Source: Pelecanus crispus (lineage: Eukaryota > Chordata > Aves > Pelecaniformes > Pelecanidae). From it: DNA of 64,000 nt. This document shows, in pieces, positions 25,541 to 38,251 of the stretch. The notes beneath the pieces were generated by a model. It did not search any database and was not told the origin of the DNA. It saw only the letters and a list, made by a program, of their open reading frames with translations. The position numbers and the translations under genes are program-made. Where the stretch lies: positions 11,821,806-11,885,805 of the forward strand of contig NC_134648.1 of the NCBI RefSeq assembly GCF_030463565.1. Reading direction: 5' to 3'. How positions within the stretch are numbered: position 1 is the first letter of the stretch; each line of letters begins with the position of its first letter.

Positions 25541-26695
25541 CGCCAGCTCAACGGCCCCCTCTCCTCAGCCCAACGGCCACCCCCAACGGCCCCCTCTCCT
25601 CAGCCCAACGGCCACCCAACGGCCCCCTCTCCTCAGCCCGACGGCCACCCAACGGCCCCCTCGCCTCAGCCCAACGGCCGTCCAACACCCCCTCTCCTCA
25701 ACCCAACAACCGCCCAACAGCCACCCCTCCCAGCTTAATGGCCCCCTCTCCTCAGCCCAACAGCTGCCCGATGGCACCCTCTCCTCAGCCCAACAACTGC
25801 CCAATGCCCACCCCCTCCAGCTCAATGGCCCCTTCTCCTCAGCCCAACAGCCACCACTCCTCAGCCCAACGGCCAGGCCACGGCCCCCTCCCAGCCCAAT
25901 GGCTGCCCAACGGCCACCTCTCCTCAGCCCAACAGCTGCCCAGTGGCCCACTCTCAGCCCAATGGCTGCCCAACAGCCCCCTCCACTCAGCCCAATGGCC
26001 GCCCAACAGCCCCCTCTTGGCCCAACAGCTGCACAACAGCCCCCTCTCCTCGGCCCAGCTGCCACCCAACAGCCCCCTCTTCCTAGTTCAACCACCACCC
26101 AGCGCCCACCCCCTCCAGCTCAATGGCCACTTCTCCTCAGCCCAACGGTCACCCATCACCCCCCTCTCAGCCCAACGGCCTACCCAATAGCCCCCTCTCC
26201 TCAGCCCAATGCCTGCCCCTTCCAGCTCAATGGCCCCCTCTCCTCAGCCCAGTGGCTGCCCAACGGCCCCCTCTCAGCCCAACAGCCGCCTTTCCTCAGC
26301 CCAACAGCCACCCCACAGCCCCCTCCCAGCCCAATGGCCACCCAATGGGCCCCTCTCCTCAGCACAACAACCACCCAACAGCCAGCACCTCTCCTCAGCC
26401 CAATGGCCACCCAATGGCCCCCTCTCCTCAGTCCAATGGCCACCCAACAGCCCTCTCCTCAGCACAACAGCTGCCCATTGGCCCCCTCTCCTCAGCCCAA
26501 TGACCGCACAGTGCCTACCCCTCCCAGCTCAATGGCTGCCTCTCCTCAGCCCAACGGGCACCCAACAGCCCCGCATCCTCAGCCCAACAGCCACCCAATG
26601 GCTCCCTCTCAGCCCAACGGCCCCCTCTCCTCAGCCCAACGGTAGCCCAACACCCCCTGCCCTCAGTGCAACAGGCACCCCTACCTGCCCCTCTC
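25541..26695. repeat. GC-rich minisatellite (VNTR) upstream of PARVA
   Basis: About 1.15 kb is built from some 35 imperfect units, mostly 33, 30 or 21 bases long. The typical plus-strand unit is GGCCCCCTCTCCTCAGCCCAA-like, followed by a (C/T)GGC(C/T)(A/G)CCCAA part. Units vary by point changes and internal deletions, so it is a diverged but recognisable array. The unit has almost no stop codon in any plus-strand frame, which explains the 508-codon open frame at 25119-26645 and other shorter ones in this interval. On the minus strand (same sense as PARVA) it is G-rich with many GGG runs, so G-quadruplex formation is possible. It sits about 300 bases beyond the PARVA start codon on the promoter side. 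Confidence 0.92.
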
Positions 26696-29600
26696 AGGGG
26701 GTTCCGCCATGGCCTGAGAGTCCTCGTGTTACCTGCCCGCCGGGTCCGGTCCCTCAGGCGCAGGAGAAGGGTGTTTCACGCAGCCCCAGAAGGAGAAAGC
26801 CTGGCAGCGGGAGCCATGCTGGGCCTTGAGGAGGACTGCAGCCCCAGTGTGGTATGAAGGCCACGCTCCCTTCCCAGCTGGGGGACCCACAGCTTTTTGG
26901 GTGGCCGGCTGTACACCGAGGCACAGGAGGGTGCCTCACCCTGTGGCCCAGCCACCTTTGCACTGCCTTGCAGTGGAGCCAGTCACTAACTCAGGCTGGT
27001 TGGTCAAACGCACCAATGTGGGTGACCACATACATGAGAGTACTAGTTAACACAGGTGCCAGAAGTTAAACACAGGTATAGACAGGCAGGACCAGGGCTC
27101 AGACAGCTCAGTTCATCCATAACTACTCTCAAGTGAAGGCTCTGGAAGGACGGGGGGGGTCGCAGCTGCAGGCAGAGGTTTCTACACTCTGTGGTCAGCA
27201 CCAAGAGAAAAGAACTAATGAAGTAATAAAGTGTCACTAAACAGTTTTGTGCAAGATGAAGTTCAAGCTTACTACATACATTTCAGTCTTGAGCACATTT
27301 TGCAAAGCAGTGCTTCTGCCTGTAGGTTTCAGCTACATCTGTGGTCAGAGGCGTCGAGTATTGTCACATCCATTTCTACAAAAGAAACTAACCGTTGTAG
27401 TCAGACCAGTATAAAAGCCAGTGGAAAAGAAAGGTGACTTAGCATGATACATTGCCTATACCAATCCTGCTTTGATTTGCAGATGAGTAGCTTAAGACAG
27501 AAGTATCTTTAAAACAGATAATTTGCTGTGACTGGTTCAGGAGGCACCCAGGACTGGAACAGCATTAATGTCATCTGGATGCACTACTTTCACTTACCAC
27601 TTAATCACTCGATTAACAATTCAGGCAAAAAGCCACACACACTTCATGCAAATATCTAGCTATCCATTAGGCAAAATAAGTGAAATGAAATTACCATGAG
27701 GATATTTCTAAATCTGCTAATAATTGTTGTGTTTTTACAAGCCAGTAACATTGGTTAGCTGATGAGGGATAGACATCAATGTGTATTTCTTGCACACAGT
27801 TAGTATATGCCCTGGAGAAAAACTTTATTCATCCATACTGCCGTCAGTTAAAAGCAGGAACGAGCCCAAGCCGTTAGCACAATCTCTCCTTTCCTTACAT
27901 TTGCTATCTGGCTCGTAGCACCAATTGCGTCTCAGGGCTGTTGTCTACAGAACAGTCTGAATTTCACACATTATTGTCTTTTTACAGAAGTGCTGCTCAC
28001 AGAATGTATGGATTAGGAGGTGAACGGTTTCTGAATAATTTTTAAGAACATAATAAAAGACTATTTCAAAAGGAGAAATAACATGTCAAACCCTTTTTTG
28101 TATGCATGTGAATCTGCAGCATTTACAAACAGAGCAATGACCCAACTAAATCTCCATCTGACCCCAAATGACTATACATAGATGTCAATATAGGATTTTG
28201 TGGACACAGCAGAAGAGACAGCAGTTTGGCAAGCCTTTGTACCACTATGTCTGTGTTAAAGACAGAAAGAACAAGCCAGATACCTCACAAACGGTAACAG
28301 GTGCTGGGTTGTGCAGGACAGGAAAGTCAGAATTCAACATGCGTTTGCCAAGTCTCACACAAAATAGCTGAAAAGACCCAGCATCTTTCTTTCCTATTTC
28401 ACTACACTCAGCATATATAAATTAATGACAAATGCAATATTACTTATTTAATAGCCTCATGAGCTATGAGTATTTCACATCACAAGGAGAAAATAAATTT
28501 TAAATGAAACTTAATGTGTTTAAAATCAACTTTATCAGATCTGGAAACACAAATACTGTGTGCTTTAAGTAATAATGCTAAAGCAACAGACAGACTTAAG
28601 TTTACTGGGGATTTTTTATGGGTTTCTTTTAGAATTTATATGCAGTTCTTTGGGTATAACATTATTGCAGTGCCTTTCCACTTATAATGTTTCTCTTTGA
28701 GGATAGTTACATCATTTTTTCTCCCCTGTATCTTACATTTAGATCTACATATGCTACTTTTTTTCTTTTGATCTGGGAATATATAAGGACATATGACCTT
28801 AAATTAATATTGCATTCAGCACAAAAGGCCTTATAGATACACACAAGGTCTAAGTTATGGCAGATATAGGAATGTTGATTTTAAATGCCTAGCTCTTATT
28901 TATACAATATTTTAACCACAACTAAAAGCTACATATAAATTCGGTGGGGGGTTTTGTTTGGCTAGGTTTTTGCTCTGCTTTATATTTGATAATTGAATAC
29001 TTTCACGATCGTGTTCCATGATCCCATGCACATGACACAGTAGTCGGCAGGCTGCTGTTCAGGCTGGCCCCGCTGCATCTGGCATATAGAAATCTGGAGC
29101 AGACCACGAGAGCTCTCACTGTGCTCCCTGTCAGCACTTTGTTCTTACAGATGGGCCAACCAGTAGCTCACATTAATTGTATCTCCATCACATATATACT
29201 TTTGCCAGGCAAAAAAAGGCAGCTAAATCCACATACTCAAATAATTCTTATTCACCTGCATATCTGTCCATGCACACCTGGTTTTTATTTCTTTTACTAC
29301 AGCACTCAGAATGAGCATGAGCAGGGTCTTACTTCCCGAATGAGGTGGAAGAGGCCATGTACATAATATACCCACCATAGGCTGGGCTAGTAAGAAAGGG
29401 CACTGTGGCAGCCAAGCTGGTTAAGGCTGTGCAATAGTTACTTGTCTTGGAGTTTTCTCCTAACATTTTTCTCCTAGGTGTACCTCTGCTCTACCCTTTT
29501 GACCATTTGGTCATTTAAAGAGTGAAAGTGGAATTTTCAAAAACATTTTATCAACCTATTGCTATTGCTGTGATTCCCTACAGCAACACCCTTCACTGAC

Positions 29601-32600
29601 TGCAAGAACAGAACTAGACCAAAGTCTACACTCTTTATTTTTCTAAGTATCTGCGGTCAGCCTTCTACTGACCTGCCAATTCTGTGTGGTTAACTGCTGA
29701 ACATGCCCGCCCTGCCCTCAGTAATAGTTAGCACATTAAAAGAGCCTGCTTAGAAAAGAAGGCATTTCCATACACGTTACTTTGCAGATGTTTAACAACT
29801 ATTTCTTGATTGGGATTTTCCTGAGAGTGCCCCAAAATACATGGAGATAACGGCTCTGGCAGGACCTGGCGCTCCTGCACGTGTCCATGAGCAAGACATG
29901 CAAAGGCATCTGCTCCCTCAGGTGAGGTAAAGCTGTGGCTGATACTGACACCCCAGGAGCCTGGGAAGCTTGAGCTGCCTCCAGCCCTGTCCTGCAGGAA
30001 AGTGTTTTTGAATTTCACCAGGAAGCCCCACTCCTCTTCACATGGCTGCGGGCAGTGGCCACCTCTGCACGGTGCTGGGAGAGTCAGTGCAGGGAGCAGG
30101 CTAAAGCACAGCCATACCTGGCTGGCTTTTGTACACCCACATCTCTTATTCCATACCCATGCAAGAAAGTTTACGCATCCCAAAGGACTTTACTGCATGT
30201 GATTTCAGACTCCATAAGACAGACCCAGGGTTGACTGATCATCCCAATGTGGCTACATTATAGCAGCAGAGCATCGGTATCAGGGGTTGAAGGGCTCCAA
30301 ATTTTCATTGCCACCATCATCTAAAACTCACATTTGAGGATAAATTTGTTTCCAGCTCACAAGGTGAATTTAAGATTGAGTATATGCTTATGCTTGAATT
30401 GAAAACAGAGCCGTGCTTTCTACTCAACTAGTAACTTCTTTGGGATAAGAATCTTCTCTTTAAATAAATAATATAACAAATAATAAACTAACATAGTTTT
30501 GTAAAAGTATCAGAGTATTTCCAACCAGATTCTTAAAAAGTACAATGTATTTTTTGTTATACATCAAGGAGCAAAGAAGATAGACTAAGATGCAATGAGA
30601 AAAAATGCACGCGAAAGGCAAAAGATAACATGTGGTATACAGTCACATAGATCAATTATTTGGAAAGTTTCAAAGGAAAGAAAGTGGGTTTTAAACTTTT
30701 CAGTAAGATGAGAACATCATCCTGGTTTTTAATGCTTCTGATAACATGTCGTTCCATTAATCATTTATAAATACCTGGCCAAGTTTACTTGCATTTACAT
30801 CTGGCCTTCTTGAGATAGTTTTAGAAAAAAAATCAGTACGATTTTTCTTACTAAGCTTCACTTGTGCCTGTGATTTTGCAGATCTGTGTTACATGAATAT
30901 TCCAGCAAGCACATTGCTGGCACACCGGGCCACCAGGTCTCTTTTTGTAGTTCATTAGAACCAACAGAAGACACCACAATTTGTTCATAAATATTAGGCA
31001 AAGAGATTTATGTGAAATCCAGCAATACCCTACTCATGATGAAGTATTTGCCAGGATCTAGGTTCATGAGATCTGGCTGCCATGAAGACTGCAGCAGTAG
31101 TATTTGCATGCTAACATGGCAAACCCATCATGATAAACTATGCAAAAACTGTAAGGTCCATGCAAAACCCAGCAGGGACAGCTTTAGATCTTAACAGTAG
31201 CAAAGTCTTAAAAGATGTACAGAATCTCCAATCTGCTAAGCCACATCCTGTTACTTGCTCAAGCAAGAAAGAAAACAGAGTATATCTTTCTGGAAAGAGA
31301 CTACTATACTAAAGTGAAATTCTTAGCTGAAATCAGAGATGCATTGGGCTAAAAGGCAGAGGTTTCAAAGCACAAGACCTCTAAGTTTCTTGCCTGTGCC
31401 CAGAGAAACCTGGCCAAATACCCTAAAAATCAGTGAGGTAAAGACCTTGGGGGCAAAAGGATTGATCTTGAGTCAAATAATGACTTACAAAATCCTTTTC
31501 CTGAACTTCTTGTCCAATTGATTTTCTTTAGACCTATGATCTTTTGAAGACATCTTTTGGGGCGCCTCAGTAAATTCCTATGGTGGCATTTCTACCCACA
31601 TCCTCCTCCTGGGCCAGCCAAGTCTTCCAGCTGTTGACCAGCTGGCTGAGAAGTCAACGTGGCTGCAATGTTTTGAACATGGAAAAAAGTTTGACATATT
31701 ACTTCCAATAAACCCAGCAGGCAGGTAGTTCCTGTGCAGTCCTGAGAACTTACATGTGGTATTATCAGAGGATTCACCACCATGCCCATCTGCCTCTGAG
31801 GCACGCAGGATGGAAGGGAAAGGACATAACAGTAGAAGAAAAAGCTCACATTCAAATATGCCAAAAATTACCTTGACCTCTGAAGAAAAGCAGCTGTCGA
31901 TCTGTCCTCTGAAGAGGAGAGAACTGTCACTCAGTTCAGAGTCACTGAGCACAGGAAAATGGTGCACAATGGTGCAGGTACTAATATAAGCCCAAATCTT
32001 GCTTATCCACTTCTCTCATCTTGAGCAGCACATTGTCTTGCTCTGTAAGGCTCTCCCACTGGGAGAAAGCCACAAATCAAGATGACCTGACAGAGGTAAA
32101 ATTAGTGGAATTTGAAAATTAAGGCAATTAAGGTTTTGATCACCAATTCTTAGTGATCCATGCAGTGACACTTTTCCTTCAAGTCTTCAAGGAGCTGTTA
32201 CAATTTGTATGTCATGCCTAAGGAAATTAGGTGGTTAATTCCTATGTTGGAATGTGAGGAAGTTGTTGATCTCATGGAGTTTGCAACCTCTTGTGTTAAA
32301 GGTAGAGTCAAATGCCCTCTGACTTCAGGGCGTCATTATTCCTAAACTATAAAATGAATCTGTGAACTCCAAGACAGTGTGATTTACTTACCAGCATATT
32401 TATTAAGAAACTGATATAATTTCTTACCTATAGATCTCTCCTAGACATACATTATTACATTGTAGATATTGGTGGAGAGAAATGGCTACGGAAATGATTC
32501 AGGGACTTCAGAGAGTGAGATATAATTTTATTTTTTCAAATAGAAAATTGCTCGCATGTAGTCCATTTAGACATAGTCAATACATTCCAGCACATCACAT

Positions 32601-33640
32601 CATACTCAAAAATGACAGCGCCAAGGACTTAAAAATGAGCAAATCTATTATAAGGTAGTGAATCAATTTACAGAAAAAACTGAGCAACAAGATAACTTAT
32701 AACGAAACCAATGTTTAAATACATTTCTAATACAGGCACCCATATTAAATTGACCTGTGAACAGTGCACATAGCTTCTCTTTTTTCCCCTCCTTCTCTAC
32801 TCATGATATATGAAGACCTGCTTTAAATGATTTAAGCGTTTATTATTTTTCTAAATCACTTGCACAGTCCATTTTTTGATCTAATCTTGTGAGGTACTTA
32901 ATATCAGGCAGGGTAGCAGTAGCCTGACAGGTTTTTCCACCCAAGAGCAGACACACAGTTTTGGGTGCAGCATGCATTATGACCACATGGCATCCAGAAA
33001 AGTATCTTTTAGCAAAGAATATTTTTGAGATCCATAAAATGCTGATGTCCCTCAGCTTCTGTTGACTCTAATACTCTCATGAACTCAAATCTTTGGAGCT
33101 AAAAGGAAAGCACCCTTTCACATTTGGTTTTATAGCCAAACCGGTATCTGCTGTAAACTGAAATCTCAGGGCTTATATACAATTCAGAGCAACCTGAACC
33201 TGACCAATTGCAGTGTGTGCATCTCCCCTGGGCAAGCAGGCTGGGCTTTGGTAGAAGAGAGCAATCTCCTCCTCAGGACTAGGGGCATCACAATTCTCTG
33301 AGGCTGCCCTTCCTCTTCCTCTTTGTACGGCAGCAACATGAAGGTGACTGGACTTTTTAGATTGTAAAAGTGAGGTGAAAAAAACAATCTTTGACTGATA
33401 TAACTGGAAGCTTCTGCTGAATTCCCCTCGTGTGCAAAGCACTAAGAGGTCCGCTTTAAAACTTTTTAAAAATACCTTGGAAGCATTATGAGACTCTGTT
33501 TTCTACAGAAAACTGTGATAGATGTTCTAGACAGTCTTGTTCTATGGGATTACACAAGGCTTCTGGGAACAGTGATAAAATCTAGAAATTTTCTCCACAA
33601 AACTGGAAATACCAGTAGATCTCAACAGAGAAAATTAAAA
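26696..33640. other. Intergenic region between PARVA promoter and MICAL2 3' end
   Basis: The left end (26700-27200) is still GC-rich; beyond it the sequence is AT-rich. Open frames are all shorter than about 150 codons, lack recognisable family features, and are not flanked by convincing splice sites. No tRNA, rRNA, or clear retroposon was recognised. The interval probably holds distal PARVA promoter elements but none can be named. Confidence 0.7.
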
Positions 33641-33944
33641 TATTTATTGCTGCCCTGCCTGCTCTTACTTTGTGTCAATCTTAAGTAATAGAGTTAGTTT
33701 AAAAATCAATCGCTGCAATCCACCTCAATAAAAATGTAATCTGAAGATCAGGTATGCTTAGCCTATGAATGACAGGAAAAAGAAAAGTCTGACGGTAATT
33801 TTGGAACATATTCAAGAATTCTGCTATGTCTTTCCACTGCCATGAAAGACAAATTATATTGTTAAAGCCCTACATGCTATGTTTTAAGGGTATCCCTTCA
33901 AGATATGGTAACTGAGAACATTGTTCAAAAATCTTAACTCATAT

Positions 33945-33950
33945 TTTATT
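33945..33950 (-). terminator. MICAL2: Candidate MICAL2 polyadenylation signal
   Basis: TTTATT on the plus strand gives AATAAA on the minus strand, 1.7 kb after the MICAL2 stop codon. It is the first canonical hexamer I noticed downstream of the stop. Another lies at 33643-33648, and ATTAAA variants occur earlier (for example 35145-35150). Which one is used cannot be decided without RNA data. Confidence 0.35.
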
Positions 33951-35672
33951 ACTAATTATTGACCAAATCAATAAAGCTATCTACTCTACAATGCACAGCT
34001 TTACCTATACATAGCTGTTAGAAATACACATTTATCAATCAAAAGCAGAGACAACATCCAAACTGTAAAATGTAACCAGACACTCTTATCCTCTTTAAAC
34101 AGTCTGATAAATAAATATAAATACATAAATATTGCAGAACAATAGTATATTCCTTGCACCAACAGAGGTATATTATTTATCTGTGGTCAATAGTAAAATC
34201 TTGCTTTTATCTTTAGAAAGGGTATTTTAAATTTCTTGCAATACAGCAAAAACTTAATTAATAAATTATTGTGACAGAACCCAGTGTGTCTGTTACCCTA
34301 CAAGTACTTACCAAGAGTTTTTTTAGTTTAAAGCTTTTGTAACAGGAATGCTTCTAGCTTTGGCTGTACCATAGGCAACTGCTGCAAATTAGCACCATTC
34401 ATGAAATAACGAGAACATCAAATCTTCTCAGAGCATGAGGTAAAATGATATTCAAAAAGAAACAGTCTTTCAGTTTCTCTTTTTTTTTTTTTTCAGTTTG
34501 AAAATCTAGTGCATCATACATACAGTTGGGGATACTACCAATCTTAAATTGCAGAATTATCTCAGATTTAAGTAAGTACCTAAATTACACCAAATACTAA
34601 GGAGAATTTCTGCACATCTGCTTTGCCAATATCTACAAATGCATGTACAAAAAAAAAGATAGCACATAGTTCCTTTAAGCAAAAATATGCACATATTCTT
34701 AAGCAGCAAGATAAATGTAGCTTAAATATACCCCCAATGTTTTCTATCAAATGTTGACATTACAAACTCAACGTTTTTTGCAGTCCTTTTGAGGAATTAT
34801 TCTCAGGGAGATCTTTAACTGCTACACCACTCATCACACCCTGTGATACTATTTGTGATGTATTTTATCAAGCAATTGTAAACCCTACCCTATAAATACT
34901 AACTGGGTCTGGATTACTATTTTTAAATCATCATTTAGTATATTTTAAAGACCTTAAGCTGGGACATACAAAAGCTTTTTTGAGCACGTACAGTTTTAAG
35001 GGGAGTCACCCCTTTGATAATCCCTTACCATTTTATGAAGTGTAGGGATTTAATATTGCTTTAACTTCTTGTTCAAAAATACATGGTGCACTAAAACTTA
35101 AAAATACCTGGAAAATTAATTTCTGACATTGCATTCACAATAGTTTTAATGAGTGCTTATATGCAGTTATTAGTCAAACGACCCTTCCTCCACCAGAAAT
35201 AAAAACTAACCTTATTTTTATATGAAAAGCTTGCTTTCTGACCTTTAAATAGTTCAGCATGGCTTGGCTGTGCCAAATTATTAACAAAACCACATACAGA
35301 TTCAGACAAACAGATGGAAAATAATGCCATCTCAAAAATACTAAATGATGTCATCATGTTTCTCAGAAACTCTATTCTCAGCATTAAAATAAAATTCCAA
35401 GAAAACAACAGAGCTCTGACTTCCCTTTCACAGACCCTGATCCCCATCAGACAGGTAAATTCAGTCCTATTTTGTATTCCGGTGATCCTTTAAGCTGATA
35501 GTAGAATGCCTCACACTGGTATGAGCAAAAGAACTGCTTAAGAGCTTTTGATAACACAATGACATGTTTCCCAAATAAAGTGATTTTAAATTTGAATTCC
35601 TTCATTTTTCAGAAGACTGTATCTCCATGATTACAAATATTCCTGAAATCATGATTATTTGCATGTGGCTGT
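33951..35672 (-). other. MICAL2: Probable MICAL2 3' UTR
   Basis: AT-rich, non-coding sequence directly follows the terminal stop codon and runs to the first canonical AATAAA noticed. The extent depends on the real cleavage site. No coding potential or recognisable repeat was seen in it apart from a T-rich run near 34482-34493. Confidence 0.45.
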
Positions 35673-35857
35673 TTAAATCCTGCTCAGCTGATAGCCTCTA
35701 GATAATATAACGCTTTCAAAGTGCTGGTCTTCTGCTTTTTCTTTCACTCTCTGCTCCTCTAAGGTAGACACAAGTTTGTCCCTTTCTTCAACCACTTTCA
35801 TCATCTCAGTAAAAATTTCATCCTCCTCATTCAGATCCATCTCATCTTTAAGGCTGT
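35673..35857 (-). CDS. MICAL2: MICAL2 (MICALCL part), terminal coding exon, end of bMERB domain
   Basis: This exon encodes the last helix region of the bMERB domain and the C-terminus. The translation starts with DSLKDEMDLNEEDEIF, continues through MMKVVEERDKLVSTLEEQR and ends SRGYQLSRI before TAA. The heptad-like acidic and basic pattern and the 'VVE-RD-LV--LEEQR' signature are characteristic of MICAL, MICAL-like and EHBP bMERB domains, which bind Rab8, Rab10, Rab13 and Rab35-type GTPases. The HFES...SRG..LSR tail is the form I associate with MICALCL rather than MICAL1 or MICAL3. The acceptor is a pyrimidine-containing CCTTTAG at 35863-35858. It is entered in phase 1 and is 185 bases long (2 + 61 codons), which fits the upstream exon exactly. 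Confidence 0.95.
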
Positions 35858-36790
35858 CTAAAGGATCACAAAATAAGAGGTCAAAATCCAGATCACTCTG
35901 TTGTTACACTTTGCATTTTAACTGTTGGTGTACAGCTTCAATTACTATTACAGTCAGTGACAAATGAAGTCAATAGCAGTCAATATTTTTCATGTTACAG
36001 TTCAGGAAAAATTTCTCCTGCCATTTAAGGTTGACCATTAAGGCTTCTAATGTTTAGAGTGGATCTTTTAGCAAAACTTAGACTGGAAAGGGTAAGAAGA
36101 CCACTACTTGTTTATAAAAACATTTAAGCTGGAGTTCAAATTTAGCTTATAAGGTAAGAAGCCCAACCATAAAAAGTAGTATCTGTAAGAAAATGGAAAG
36201 TGTTTTTCAGAAAATGTATTGAAAACTGCCATCACTTACAATCCACATGCTTAGAACACAACAGGATATTTTGGGGTATTCAGGGCTCTGTAGCCCCCCT
36301 TCTCCCTGCATTCTCTTTTCTATATATCCCCATGCTCTCTTTTCTAATACTAAATGAAAGGACAAGCCCAAACTGTAATCTCAAGTACCTAAAAGCAGTT
36401 CCAAAATACTGTTGTAACCAGTGATGCTACAGTTAACATAAAAGCAGATAACCTTTTTTGTGTTTAGGTGGTTGAAGAAATTACTTTCCGTTGCTGCCCA
36501 TCATCGCGTGTTAGCTGGATGTTGCTGCCTGCACAGCACAATTAGTGGAATTACACGTGCGAGTGCTTCTGATCCAGTTCAATGTAAACCTGGACAGGTT
36601 AGCTTAGCTGTTTTCACTAGAAGTCAGATGAGAAGATCTCACAAGTTGCATTTTGCTGGCTGAACTGCACTCGTAGAAGAGCACAGGAGGAAAAGCCTCA
36701 GCCACTCTGGTCCTTTTTTGGAGCAAACCGGGATGCATACAGGCATGGTCTATCGCTGTGGGCTGGAACATACTCTCCCCTTTGACTTAC
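35858..36790 (-). other. MICAL2: MICAL2 intron
   Basis: A 933-base GT-AG intron between the last two bMERB exons. No further feature was recognised in it. Confidence 0.9.
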
Positions 36791-36864
36791 CATCAATGGC
36801 CATTTTCTCTCTCAGCTTTTGTTCCAACCTGCTTTGATGGTCCTCCAATTCTAGTTCTTGGGCT
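36791..36864 (-). CDS. MICAL2: MICAL2 (MICALCL part), bMERB exon 4 of 5
   Basis: The 74-base exon encodes AQELELEDHQSRLEQKLR followed by EKMAID, the central-to-C-terminal helix junction of the bMERB domain; the 'A-ELELEDRQSRLQQELR' motif is shared by MICAL1-3 and the MICAL-like proteins. It starts by completing an isoleucine codon (AT from the previous exon plus A) and ends phase 1 before GTAAGTC, a near-perfect donor. The acceptor is GTACCTAG. Both phases agree with the neighbouring exons. Confidence 0.95.
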
Positions 36865-38151
36865 CTAGGTACAATAAAAAGTACATTAAAGAATGAGCTT
36901 TTTTCAATGAAGACATATATGTTAATATTATTTCAACCAAGAGATTCTGCATTCTGTTTATCCAGTATTTTCTCCTCATGGGCAGTCAAGGCTAAAAGGT
37001 TTGCCTGCGCCTACATTGCCACAGCAACGCCAGAAGTACCACTACCACCTTTTGCATTATGTATCAGATTAAGCTCCCTCATAGACTGCAACACTTAAGG
37101 CTATAACCAGCTGTGCTTTGTTGGTGGCACCCACAATGTAATTCTGGATAGGACTGAACGCTCCCACACGCGAAGGGCCCTGCCAGGCACTCTGCACAGG
37201 GACGGGTCCCGAGGCAAGGGAATGAACACATGTGAACACGTCCAGACAACAACGTTTTGTGTCCTGCAGTGATAAAAGCAGCCTGCTTTTGCTTTTTTAA
37301 CTCTGCTTTGCAGACAGTGTGAGCAGGAAGCATTGCTGCCACAATACCCAATGACAATCGAAGCGGAAAGAAAAGGTTTGGCCCCCAGCAGTATCAGCAC
37401 AGCTGGGGAGAAACTGGGGTGCAGCTGGAGCTGGTTGCTGGGCTGCAGCTCTGCACACAGCGTGGGGGGCTGAGTGATATGGAAATGATAAACGGCAATG
37501 AGCAGCCTGCACTGGTGTGAAATCCAGGGGTGAGTAATGACTGCTGCAGCTCTCATCGCCTTCCCACATTGCCCAGAAATAGTGGAGAAAATAGCTGAGA
37601 GTCACCTCTGCCTATCTGTTGAGTGCATTTCCAAGGAGGCGAGGGAGCTACAACCAATATTGTTTCCATCAACCACAGACAGTGGCATCTGAGATGGTTT
37701 TTATTTGATTGGTGTATCTGCTTGTTTCGTAGCTGTAGTGAACTCCTAGATCTTTTCTCCTATGTCCAATAAGAACTGAGATAAACTTGTCAAACTATTT
37801 TTCTTCCACAGGAGAAAGTGCCCCAGTGTTCATTAGACCCACATTATGTAAAGGCAGAGCATCTATATGCACCTTTATTTCAGATGACTGAGAGTGCTGA
37901 AATTTAAGCTATATATGCTATACTGGTTTAGGCTATCGTGTAGGATGGAAATAATTGAACCATTGTGAGAGGGAAGGTCAAGGAGGGCTCAAGTGAAAAT
38001 CTGTGTTCAAAACAGATTGTAGCTACTCTGGGTACATTTATTCCACTACAGTCTCAAACTGCAGCACGCAGCAGGGTGTTCAGGTGTATTGTGAGTATAC
38101 TTTCCCTCTCTCCCCTCCCCATCTTTAGTACTAATGCTTGTCCTTACTTAC
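36865..38151 (-). other. MICAL2: MICAL2 intron carrying one 41-bp repeat copy
   Basis: A 1287-base GT-AG intron. It contains one copy (37869-37909) of a 41-base segment that recurs in the next intron upstream. A 151-codon minus-strand open frame at 37556-37101 shows no family resemblance and no splice support. Confidence 0.9.
37869..37909 (+). repeat. 41-bp repeat, copy A
   Basis: The segment beginning GCACCTTTATTTCAGATGAC and ending GCTGAAATTTAAGC recurs at 39597-39637 with one mismatch (G here, A there, at the 26th base). Flanking sequence is unrelated. Its origin is unknown. Confidence 0.9.
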
Positions 38152-38251
38152 ATAATCAGGAGCTCAGACTCATAACGCATTAATTTATTCTTCTCCAGGA
38201 CCAGCTCAAACCATTCATGTAGCATCTGAGTTTCATCCTTTGTGCCTGAAT
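38152..38251 (-). CDS. MICAL2: MICAL2 (MICALCL part), bMERB exon 3 of 5
   Basis: The 100-base exon encodes [18 protein letters not shown] followed by [14 protein letters not shown]. The tryptophan-containing '[19 protein letters not shown]' block is the most conserved segment of the bMERB domain and lies in its central helices, which take part in Rab binding. The acceptor reads TTTAAACAG; the donor is GTAAGTAAG, very strong. The exon is entered in phase 1 (completing an Asp codon) and leaves in phase 2, matching both neighbours. Confidence 0.96.

Noticed and set aside
25565..26098. 177-codon minus-strand open frame of Gly, Trp and Arg repeats
   Set aside because: It is the same minisatellite read on the other strand; no start context, splice sites or family resemblance.
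25119..26645. 508-codon plus-strand open frame rich in Pro, Gln, Ser and Asn
   Set aside because: It is antisense to PARVA exon 1 at its start and then runs through the minisatellite, whose unit has almost no stop codon in any plus frame. Its amino-acid pattern changes each time an irregular unit shifts the frame, so there is no maintained protein repeat.
29728..30183. 151-codon minus-strand frame in the intergenic region
   Set aside because: No recognisable domain, no splice signals or CpG island, and composition (Cys, Trp, His rich) typical of random translation.
31578..31967. 129-codon minus-strand frame between the two genes
   Set aside because: Overlapped by another frame on the same strand and one on the opposite strand, no splice or promoter support.
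37101..37556. 151-codon minus-strand frame inside a MICAL2 intron
   Set aside because: It lies between two confirmed bMERB exons that join in phase without it, and shows no family resemblance.
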